Shown here piece by piece: positions 6,345 to 10,390 of a stretch of 10,390 nucleotides of DNA. Origin of the DNA: Zavarzinia sp. (lineage in GTDB: Bacteria; Pseudomonadota; Alphaproteobacteria; Zavarziniales; Zavarziniaceae); contig JAQVKV010000037.1 in the NCBI GenBank assembly GCA_028694545.1, forward strand, positions 1 through 10,390, in the 5' to 3' direction. The position numbers and the translations under genes were made by a program. The notes under the pieces are model-generated. The model did no database searches and was not told the origin of the DNA. It saw nothing but the letters and a program-made list of their open reading frames with translations. How positions within the stretch are numbered: position 1 is the stretch's first letter; the number at the start of each line of letters is the position of its first letter.

Positions 6345-7604
6345 TCAGGCCTTTTCGTGCAGGCGCACCATCACCTCTTCATAACCGTTCACGAAGTTGG
6401 AGCTGACCCGCTTCGGTTCGGCGACGAGTTCGATGCGCTCGAACCGCTTCATGATCTCTTCCCACAGCACGCGCAGCTGCATTTCCGCCATGCGGTTACC
6501 CATGCAGCGATGGATGCCGAAGCCGAAGGAAATGTGGTGACGGGCACGGTCACGGTCGATGTGGAATTCGTCCGGATTGTCGATCACCGACTCGTCCCGG
6601 TTGCCCGAGCAGTACCACAGCACGACCTTGTCGCCCTTGCGGATCTGCTTGCCCTTGAACACCGTGTCTTCCTTCACCGTGCGGCGCATGTGCGACAGCG
6701 GCGTCTGGAAGCGGATGATCTCCGAGACCATGTTCGGGATGAGCGACGGATTGGCGCGCAGCTTGTCGTATTCCGCCGGGTTCTGGTTCAGGAACACGAT
6801 GCCGCCCGAGATCGAATTGCGGGTGGTGTCATTGCCGCCGACGATGAGCAGCATGAGATTGCCGACCAGCTCCATCGGGTTGGTGACCATGTCCCTTGTG
6901 TCGGGGTTGTGCGCCATCAGGGAGATGAAGTCGAACTTCGGCGGGGCCGCCGCGCGCTCCTGCCACAGCTTCGAGAAATAGGCGAGGCACTCCATCATCA
7001 CGCGCTGGCGTTCCGCCATGTCGAAGTTGACGCCCACCGCTTCCGACGAGGTCGCGATGTCGGACCAATAGGGCAGCAGGTAACGGTCCTCGAAGGGCAC
7101 GTCGAACAGGGTGGCCAGCATCTGGGTGGTCAGCTCGCGCGAGACGCGGTCGACCCAGTTGAAGGGCTCGTCGCGCGGCAGGCTGTCCAGGATGGCGGCG
7201 GCGCGGCTGCGTATCAGGTCCTCGAGTTCGGAAAGGCGCTGGGGCGCCACCGCGGGCGAGGCCGCGCGCCGCTGCACGTCGTGGATCGGCGGGTCCATGG
7301 CGATGAACATGGGCGGCTCGAAATCATCCGTCGCGTCGCCGATGATGATCGAGGGTTCGGACGAGAACACCTTGGTGTTCTGCTCGACCGCGACGATGTC
7401 GTCGAAGCGGGTGATCGACCAATAGGGGCCGAAGGCGCTCTTGGCGCAGAAATGAACAGGGTCTTCCTTGCGCAGGCGGCGGAAATATTCGCCGTGCCTG
7501 TTGTTCAGGAAATATTCGGGCCGGCTGGGATCGATGTCTTCGATGGACTGGCCCCAGGGGTCCGGCAGGTCGGCACTGTTCAGGGAAATCGCTGCTTCCG
7601 CCAT
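6345..7604 (-). CDS. Cytochrome P450, CYP153 family (alkane/fatty-acid terminal hydroxylase)
   Basis: A soluble bacterial P450 that inserts oxygen at terminal carbons of medium-chain alkanes, fatty acids or alcohols, using electrons from a ferredoxin and its reductase. Counting from the upstream ATG at 7616, the sequence shows DPVHF (52-56), FGPYWSITRFDDI (62-74), FIAMDPPIHDVQRR (104-117), the I-helix oxygen-activating VGGNDTTRNS (259-268), the ExxR motif in SEIIRFQTPLSHMRRT (E299, R302) and the heme loop FGFGIHRCMGNRMAE (364-378) with C371 as the iron ligand. FIAMDPP, GGNDTTRNS and FQTPLSHMRRT match CYP153A proteins as I remember them. I chose the ATG at 7604 (419 residues, the usual CYP153 length): GGAGG (7610-7614) lies five bases before it, while the ATG at 7616 has no such site. 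The TetR gene follows in the same direction. No redox partners are in the window. Confidence 0.92.
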   Translation of the reverse strand: MAEAAISLNSADLPDPWGQSIEDIDPSRPEYFLNNRHGEYFRRLRKEDPVHFCAKSAFGPYWSITRFDDIVAVEQNTKVFSSEPSIIIGDATDDFEPPMFIAMDPPIHDVQRRAASPAVAPQRLSELEDLIRSRAAAILDSLPRDEPFNWVDRVSRELTTQMLATLFDVPFEDRYLLPYWSDIATSSEAVGVNFDMAERQRVMMECLAYFSKLWQERAAAPPKFDFISLMAHNPDTRDMVTNPMELVGNLMLLIVGGNDTTRNSISGGIVFLNQNPAEYDKLRANPSLIPNMVSEIIRFQTPLSHMRRTVKEDTVFKGKQIRKGDKVVLWYCSGNRDESVIDNPDEFHIDRDRARHHISFGFGIHRCMGNRMAEMQLRVLWEEIMKRFERIELVAEPKRVSSNFVNGYEEVMVRLHEKA

Positions 7605-7628
7605 GTTCGCCTCCATTTATCGTTATTC

Positions 7629-7664
7629 TAGGGCCTTCACCCTATATTTAGGGTATACGCCCTA
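7629..7664. promoter_or_regulatory. Double operator: two TAGGG-N6-CCCTA palindromes 20 bp apart
   Basis: TAGGGccttcaCCCTA (7629-7644) and TAGGGtatacgCCCTA (7649-7664) have identical 5-bp arms and 6-bp spacers, and repeat exactly 20 bp apart, about two helical turns, so both would face the same side of the DNA. The right copy covers the P450 -10 box (7652-7657). The left one covers roughly the first 16 transcribed bases. The size and symmetry fit two TetR-type dimers. The downstream TetR gene is the likely binder, by position only. Confidence 0.75.
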
Positions 7665-7680
7665 ATCCTCCCATCAGCAA
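7652..7680 (-). promoter_or_regulatory. Promoter of the CYP153-tetR unit
   Basis: On the minus strand, TTGCTG (7680-7675) and TATACC (7657-7652) are 17 bases apart, a good sigma-70-like pair. Transcription would start near 7645, giving a leader of about 40 bases before the chosen ATG at 7604. The -10 box lies inside one of the two palindromes. Confidence 0.55.
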
Positions 7681-7742
7681 TACCGATCTTCGCGCCGGCC
7701 TTGCCAACGCGATCAGGATAGGCGAACTATGAGCCCTTACCC

Positions 7743-7766
7743 GCTCCCCCTTTGGGGGGCTGTTTT
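7743..7766 (+). terminator. GC hairpin with T-tract, no gene before it
   Basis: CCCCC (7746-7750) and GGGGG (7754-7758) pair around TTT, extendable by a T-G pair, and TGTTTTT follows at once. It reads rightward, as a terminator or leader attenuator ahead of the 70-residue membrane protein gene. A weak plus-strand promoter (TTGCCA 7701-7706, 18 bases, AACTAT 7725-7730) would start transcription only about ten bases before it. The rest of 7681-7820 shows nothing else I can name. Confidence 0.4.
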
Positions 7767-7820
7767 TCAGGATTGGCGTCTTTTTCGAGGGCGCTTTCGG
7801 GCCGGAAACCGGGTCACGCC

Positions 7821-8033
7821 ATGCTGCCGAACGAAGAAATCGACACCCCGCGCCGCATCGCCTTCTGGGCGGGCATCGTCGGCGTGATCGCCGGCTATTT
7901 CCTGATGCAGCACCTGTTCGAGACGCAGGCCCAGCTCGGCAAGACGACGATCTACGCGCTCGCCACCGTGCCCCCCTTCGCCTTCTGGGCGATCGCGCTG
8001 GGGCTGGCCACCCGCTTCGCCCGGAAGCGGTGA
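7821..8033 (+). CDS. Small two-helix membrane protein, unknown function
   Basis: A 70-residue protein with two hydrophobic helices, RIAFWAGIVGVIAGYFLMQH (about 12-31) and IYALATVPPFAFWAIALGLA (about 44-63). They are joined by a polar loop (FETQAQLGKTT), with a basic tail ending RFARKR. This is the build of a small inner-membrane protein with both ends likely on the cytoplasmic side. I do not recognise a family. Base and codon use match the GC-rich neighbours, and the reading frame ends with a terminator-like hairpin, both supporting a real gene. The start is uncertain: the ATG at 7821 has only a poor Shine-Dalgarno, and a TTG at 7752 in the same frame lies inside the upstream hairpin. The gene is divergent from the P450 gene and convergent with the low-GC pair. 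Confidence 0.65.
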   Translation: MLPNEEIDTPRRIAFWAGIVGVIAGYFLMQHLFETQAQLGKTTIYALATVPPFAFWAIALGLATRFARKR

Positions 8034-8041
8034 AAATAGAG

Positions 8042-8075
8042 AGAGGGCAGGCGCTGCTTGCCCGGCCCTCTTAGC
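8042..8075. terminator. Bidirectional terminator-like hairpin between convergent genes
   Basis: AGAGGGC (8042-8048) pairs with GCCCTCT (8065-8071), with an inner ggc/gcc pairing (8050-8052, 8060-8062). It lies between the stop of the small membrane protein (8033) and that of the ART-like gene (8071-8073), sharing one base with the latter. The tail on the plus strand, ttagctt, is only weakly T-rich. Confidence 0.55.
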
Positions 8076-8646
8076 TTAGGTGGTGGCGTGGGACCCGAAA
8101 GACCCCTTTTATGGAATCCGGCTTACGCACCGCGATCTGGATATGGGTCTTCTCCGGGAAGCCTGAGCCTGGAAATGCCTCACCGCCTTCCACGAACACA
8201 CCACGTACAGTATCGAAAGGCTGTTGGCCTCCAGCCTCCACGATCTGATGAGTAAATTCAAAGACGGCGCAATCCAGAGGTCGCTTCAACATGTCCTTGG
8301 AATTTACCGGCATTTGCTGGCTGACCTCTTCCATATTCAGCTTCAAGGAATCATAGGCCAATCGCAGCATCGTGATGCCCATTTCAGTCGTCATGTCTAG
8401 ACAATGGCCAAGATCAATGACCGCTCCGACGACTGTCGGCTTTTCTTTTTTCTTACTTCGAGCCAACGCTTCTTTGGCAAAAGAAAGCCCCCTCTTGGGG
8501 TTTGCCTCCCAGAAATAGACACCATGACCAAGCCAGTCATGGGCGTTCCGAGAAGATTTGAACTCTTCGCCAAGAAGCAATCTTTCGGCCACGGACTCGG
8601 AGCACCCGTGGTACCCGAGCACGAACCCGTATGAAAGCCTATGCAT
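8071..8646 (-). CDS. PARP-like ADP-ribosyltransferase-fold protein (candidate toxin)
   Basis: A 191-residue protein that I recall only as a widespread 'hypothetical' family. Its motifs fit a small ADP-ribosyltransferase of the PARP type. GYHGC (11-15) matches the first-strand H-G that holds NAD. DWLGHGVYFWEANPKRGLSFA (37-57) parallels the PARP segment FGKGIYFAD...KSA, with Y44 in the second catalytic position. FPEKTHIQIAVRKPDSIKGV (163-182) could supply the catalytic Glu (E165), as in the PARP pattern E-x-I-V-Y...Q. This assignment is inference from motif order. The ATG overlaps the upstream gene's stop (TGATG), so the two are translated together. G+C over 8161-8520 is 182 of 360 by my count (51%), far below the neighbours, which suggests transfer. 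There is no signal peptide or membrane segment. It could modify a host protein, RNA or nucleotide, or act against phage. Confidence 0.7.
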   Translation of the reverse strand: MHRLSYGFVLGYHGCSESVAERLLLGEEFKSSRNAHDWLGHGVYFWEANPKRGLSFAKEALARSKKKEKPTVVGAVIDLGHCLDMTTEMGITMLRLAYDSLKLNMEEVSQQMPVNSKDMLKRPLDCAVFEFTHQIVEAGGQQPFDTVRGVFVEGGEAFPGSGFPEKTHIQIAVRKPDSIKGVFRVPRHHLS

Positions 8647-8840
8647 CAGGCGGCGTAGGGCTTGGCTAGTTTTCCGCGCTTGTCCAAGATGCCGGACCTG
8701 CGCAGCATCTCAGCGGCCTGTTCCTTGGCGACCTTGCCCTTGGGCTTATGCTGCGCCAGCGTATCGCGGAAAATGTCCAAAAACTCCTGCTCACCGAACA
8801 TCGGCGAATTTTTCGGAGAAGTTTTCAGCGCTTTCTTCAT
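8646..8840 (-). CDS. Small basic protein coupled to the ART-like gene (candidate antitoxin)
   Basis: A 64-residue, lysine-rich protein. The N-terminus is basic and probably disordered (KKALKTSPKNS). Next come an acidic-amphipathic helix (EQEFLDIFRDTLAQHK, 17-32), then KGKVAKEQAAEMLRRSGILD (34-53), which looks like one or two further helices. I recognise no family and see no clear helix-turn-helix or ribbon-helix-helix. Its stop TGA overlaps the ATG of the ART-like gene by one base, the usual layout of an antitoxin before its toxin, so an inhibitor role is an inference from position and size. The ATG at 8840 has AGGAGA only at 8861-8856, fifteen bases away, which is too far to be ideal. A later ATG at 8801 has none. 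The low G+C is shared with its partner. Confidence 0.7.
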   Translation of the reverse strand: MKKALKTSPKNSPMFGEQEFLDIFRDTLAQHKPKGKVAKEQAAEMLRRSGILDKRGKLAKPYAA

Positions 8841-8846
8841 GTGCTG

Positions 8847-8876
8847 ATTTAAGCGTCTCCTGGCGACCTATGTCAA
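8847..8876 (-). promoter_or_regulatory. Promoter of the low-GC two-gene module
   Basis: On the minus strand a perfect TTGACA (8876-8871) is followed after 18 bases by TTAAAT (8852-8847). Transcription would start near 8840, almost on the ATG of the small protein, which would make the message leaderless or nearly so. Confidence 0.5.
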
Positions 8877-8910
8877 TGAAGCGGATTTCAAGCCTCATAT
8901 TTCAACAACG

Positions 8911-8939
8911 AAAAAGGGCCTCCCTTGCGGAAGGCCCTT
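8911..8939 (-). terminator. Intrinsic terminator of tRNA-Pro
   Basis: Read on the minus strand, AAGGGCCT (8939-8932) pairs perfectly with AGGCCCTT (8921-8914) over a ten-base loop, and the T-run ends at 8911. It begins seven bases after the encoded CCA of the tRNA and separates the tRNA from the low-GC module. Confidence 0.85.
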
Positions 8940-8945
8940 CTCGAT

Positions 8946-9022
8946 TGGTCGGGCAGGCCGGATTTGAACCGACGACCCCCAGTCCCCCAGACTGATGCGC
9001 TACCAGGCTGCGCTACTGCCCG
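8946..9022 (-). tRNA. tRNA-Pro (anticodon GGG)
   Basis: A full cloverleaf of 77 bases including an encoded CCA (8948-8946). The acceptor arms CGGGCAG (9022-9016) and CTGCCCG (8956-8950) pair in seven positions, with discriminator A. The D arm is GCGC...GCGC. The anticodon stem TCAGT/ACTGG encloses CTGGGGG, giving anticodon GGG, which reads CCC and CCU. The T arm GTCGG-TTCAAAT-CCGGC is normal. The C1-G72 first pair is typical of bacterial proline tRNAs. Confidence 0.95.
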
Positions 9023-9053
9023 TCAGGCGGCTTGAACGGCCGCGAGGCGGCGG

Positions 9054-9082
9054 ACTATAGCGGCATCGTTCCGCTTGGGCAA
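9054..9082 (-). promoter_or_regulatory. Promoter of tRNA-Pro
   Basis: On the minus strand TTGCCC (9082-9077) and TATAGT (9059-9054) are 17 bases apart, so transcription would start about 25 bases before the mature tRNA end at 9022. Confidence 0.65.
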
Positions 9083-9113
9083 TGGCGCCGGGGAAGATTT
9101 TTCGCGTGGCCCC

Positions 9114-9152
9114 AAAAGCGCCGAAAGCGGCGGATTTCCACGGCTTTCGGCG
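9114..9152 (-). terminator. Intrinsic terminator of the DUF2852 gene
   Basis: Read on the minus strand, CGCCGAAAGC (9152-9143) pairs perfectly with GCTTTCGGCG (9128-9119) over a 14-base loop, followed by CTTTT (9118-9114). It sits 57 bases after the DUF2852 stop and before the tRNA promoter. A separate perfect 7-bp hairpin (GTGCCCG 9212-9218 with CGGGCAC 9223-9229) lies in the last codons of that gene. Confidence 0.6.
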
Positions 9153-9208
9153 GGGTGGCGCGGGCGGGCGGGGGCTGTGCCCTGCCCGGCCCGCGCCGGT
9201 CGGTGCGA

Positions 9209-9634
9209 TCAGTGCCCGCTTTCGGGCACCGGCGAGTCGCCGGCATCGGGTGCCGGGCCCGGACGGCGCGAGGCCATGAACTGGTCGAATTCCGCCTTGT
9301 CCTTCGCCTTCCGAAGCTGGTCGAGGAATTCGGTGAATTCGCGCTGCTCATCCTCGAGACGGCGCAGCGTCTCCGCGCGGTAGTCGTCGAAGGCGCTGTT
9401 GCCGCTGCTGCGCTGGCGGCCATAGTCGCGCCGCGTGCCACAGGGCCGGTGCCAGCGCCCGATACGGCGCTCGTCGAGATGCCAATCCGCCATGCGTCCA
9501 CTCCTGTAGAGATAGAAAAGGACCAGCAATCCCGCCGGCCAGAAGACGATGAAGGCCAGGACCATGGTCGCGATCCAGGCCGGCTTTCCATAGTCGTCGA
9601 GTCTTTCCACGATGCCCACGTCCGGCTCTCCCAT
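9209..9634 (-). CDS. DUF2852 family membrane protein
   Basis: A 141-residue protein of an alphaproteobacterial family of unknown function. From the ATG at 9634, GKPAWIATMVLAFIVFWPAG (16-35) opens a single long hydrophobic segment (18-43) with the family's KPAWIA...FWP.GL pattern, ending in the SGRM motif (45-48). A basic linker rich in Arg, Trp and His follows. The conserved soluble tail starts SGNSAFDDYRAETLRRLEDE (77-96) and runs to KDKAEFDQFMASRR (111-124), probably a helical hairpin in the cytoplasm. The start is unsure: the ATG has no Shine-Dalgarno, whereas a GTG five codons later (9619) follows GGGAG, and a TTG at 9700 extends the frame upstream. The gene lies 82 bp after the TetR gene on the same strand, but a good promoter in the gap suggests its own transcript. 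Confidence 0.88.
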   Translation of the reverse strand: MGEPDVGIVERLDDYGKPAWIATMVLAFIVFWPAGLLVLFYLYRSGRMADWHLDERRIGRWHRPCGTRRDYGRQRSSGNSAFDDYRAETLRRLEDEQREFTEFLDQLRKAKDKAEFDQFMASRRPGPAPDAGDSPVPESGH

Positions 9635-9651
9635 GTCAATGTTAATGACAT
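9633..9651. promoter_or_regulatory. Inverted repeat ATGTCA-N7-TGACAT at the DUF2852 start
   Basis: Perfect 6-bp arms (9633-9638 and 9646-9651) flank a 7-base AT-rich spacer, between the -10 box and the ATG, so a bound protein would block transcription. The regulator is unknown; the upstream TetR gene is one candidate. Confidence 0.45.
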
Positions 9652-9655
9652 TTAC

Positions 9656-9685
9656 ATAGTTGGGGAGCGCTGGCCGCCCTGTCAA
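9656..9685 (-). promoter_or_regulatory. Promoter of the DUF2852 gene
   Basis: On the minus strand a perfect TTGACA (9685-9680) is followed after 18 bases by AACTAT (9661-9656). Transcription would start near 9649, on the inverted repeat and only about 15 bases before the ATG. Confidence 0.5.
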
Positions 9686-9716
9686 GGCATGGGACGTCAA
9701 TTTCGGCGAAGCCCCG

Positions 9717-10373
9717 TCAGGGGCCGATGCCCAGACCCTTCAGGTAGATCAGCACTTCGGCTTCCAGCAGGTCCTCGGCGCTCATGGGCAGCCGCCGGCG
9801 TCCGCCGTCGCCCCGGGCGAACAGCGCGGCGATGCCGTGGGACATGGACCAGATGTGCAGGGCCATCATCAGGGCGGGCGGGCGCCCCTCGCGCGGGAGG
9901 CCGGCCACCAGCACGTCCGCCGCCCCGCGCAGCACGGCGAAGGCCCGATCCCCGGCCACGCGCAATTCGTCGTGCTGGTCCAGGTCCAGCCCCGCCTCGA
10001 ACATGGCGGTGTAATAGGCGGGTTCGTTCCGCGCGAAAGCGAGGTAAGCACGGCCAATGGCGTTGAACGCCGCCAGCGGATCGGGCCTGCCGTCGGCCCA
10101 GGCGGAGGCGAGACGGTCGGCGAAACGCTCGAAGCCCCGGCGCGCCACTTCGGCCAGCAAGGCTTCGCGATCGGGGAAATGGCGGTAGGGCGCGGCCGCG
10201 CTGACCCCGGCCGCGCGCGCTGCTTCGGCGAAGGTAACGCCCGAAAGCCCCTTGCCCGCGATGAGTTGGAGAGCCGCCTCGATCAGCGCCTCGCGCAGGT
10301 TGCCGTGGTGATAGCCGCGCCGACCCCCGTCCGCCGAATCGCCGGGGCGACGCCTGCTCTTGTCCCAATCCAT
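9717..10373 (-). CDS. TetR-family regulator with WHG-type C-terminal domain
   Basis: A 218-residue regulator. The N-terminal DNA-binding domain begins RRGYHHGNLREALIEAALQL (18-37), where the YHHGNL element marks a known TetR subgroup. The helix-turn-helix follows (VTFAEAARAAGVSAAAPYRHF, 46-66), then PDREALLAEVARRGF. The C-terminal part has AYLAFARNEPAYYTAMFEAG (109-128) and IWSMSHGIAALFARG (174-188), with W175, H179 and G180 forming the signature of the WHG (TetR_C_33-type) domain. The ligand is unknown. The ATG at 10373 is 17 bases from the window edge, so the promoter is mostly out of view. A short palindrome GAAC-G-GTTC (10376-10384) just upstream might be an own operator. The DUF2852 gene lies 82 bp downstream on the same strand. 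Confidence 0.9.
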   Translation of the reverse strand: MDWDKSRRRPGDSADGGRRGYHHGNLREALIEAALQLIAGKGLSGVTFAEAARAAGVSAAAPYRHFPDREALLAEVARRGFERFADRLASAWADGRPDPLAAFNAIGRAYLAFARNEPAYYTAMFEAGLDLDQHDELRVAGDRAFAVLRGAADVLVAGLPREGRPPALMMALHIWSMSHGIAALFARGDGGRRRLPMSAEDLLEAEVLIYLKGLGIGP

Positions 10374-10390
10374 GTGAACGGTTCTTACAT

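Noticed and set aside
6357..7631. A 424-codon open frame on the plus strand opposite the P450 gene
   Set aside because: It is the GC-rich shadow of a clearly conserved P450; its translation is low-complexity, rich in His, Asp, Arg and Val, and resembles no family.
7728..7880. A short plus-strand frame from the ATG at 7728 (about 50 codons)
   Set aside because: It runs through the C5/G5 hairpin and out of phase into the small membrane protein; its basic, Ser/Arg-rich translation looks like a shadow.
8946..8975. A direct repeat of the tRNA-Pro 3' end as an island boundary
   Set aside because: I looked for the tRNA 3' sequence near 8041-8100 and elsewhere in the window and found no second copy.
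8558..8995. A 145-codon plus-strand frame across the small basic gene and the tRNA
   Set aside because: It passes through a tRNA gene and its terminator and is antisense to both genes of the module.
10375..10390. GAAC-G-GTTC palindrome upstream of the WHG-type TetR gene as its operator
   Set aside because: Only nine bases are symmetric and the window ends there, so it is mentioned in the gene entry but not called.

Overview
The window is GC-rich DNA (about 60-72% in most stretches I counted) from an alphaproteobacterium. Two protein families point there: a DUF2852 membrane protein and a CtaA of the Cox15 type. CYP153 next to metY, with this codon use, would fit a Rhodospirillales-like, possibly hydrocarbon-using bacterium, but the order is a guess.

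Layout, left to right. (1) 1-1179, minus: the N-terminal 393 residues of a membrane-anchored protein with a proline-rich stalk, cut by the window edge. (2) 1324-3129, plus: a CoA-binding (YccU-type) protein, then metY, which makes homocysteine from O-acetylhomoserine. The metY leader can fold into two hairpins. (3) 4354-3134, minus: an MFS exporter-like protein whose stop lies 4 bp from the metY stop. (4) 5519-4455, minus: ctaA, heme A synthase, whose stop codon lies in an 18-bp tandem repeat. (5) 7604-5621, minus: a CYP153 alkane/fatty-acid terminal hydroxylase followed by a TetR regulator. The P450 promoter carries two identical-architecture 16-bp palindromes exactly 20 bp apart, one on the -10 and one just after the start of transcription. 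(6) 7821-8033, plus: a two-helix membrane peptide. (7) 8840-8071, minus: a low-GC (about 51%) two-gene module, a 64-residue basic protein translationally coupled to a protein with PARP-like ADP-ribosyltransferase motifs, directly 3' of a tRNA-Pro(GGG). (8) 9634-9209 and 10373-9717, minus: a DUF2852 membrane protein and a TetR regulator with a WHG-type C-terminal domain.

How the parts work together. The P450 and its TetR partner look like a self-contained substrate-responsive unit, although no ferredoxin or ferredoxin reductase is visible. The low-GC pair has the build of a toxin-antitoxin or defence module brought in beside a tRNA. It and the double operator of the P450 are the two most interesting items. 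The rest is ordinary housekeeping (methionine, heme A, tRNA) and transport. No gap between genes exceeds 300 bases. I saw no CRISPR array, insertion sequence or rRNA.
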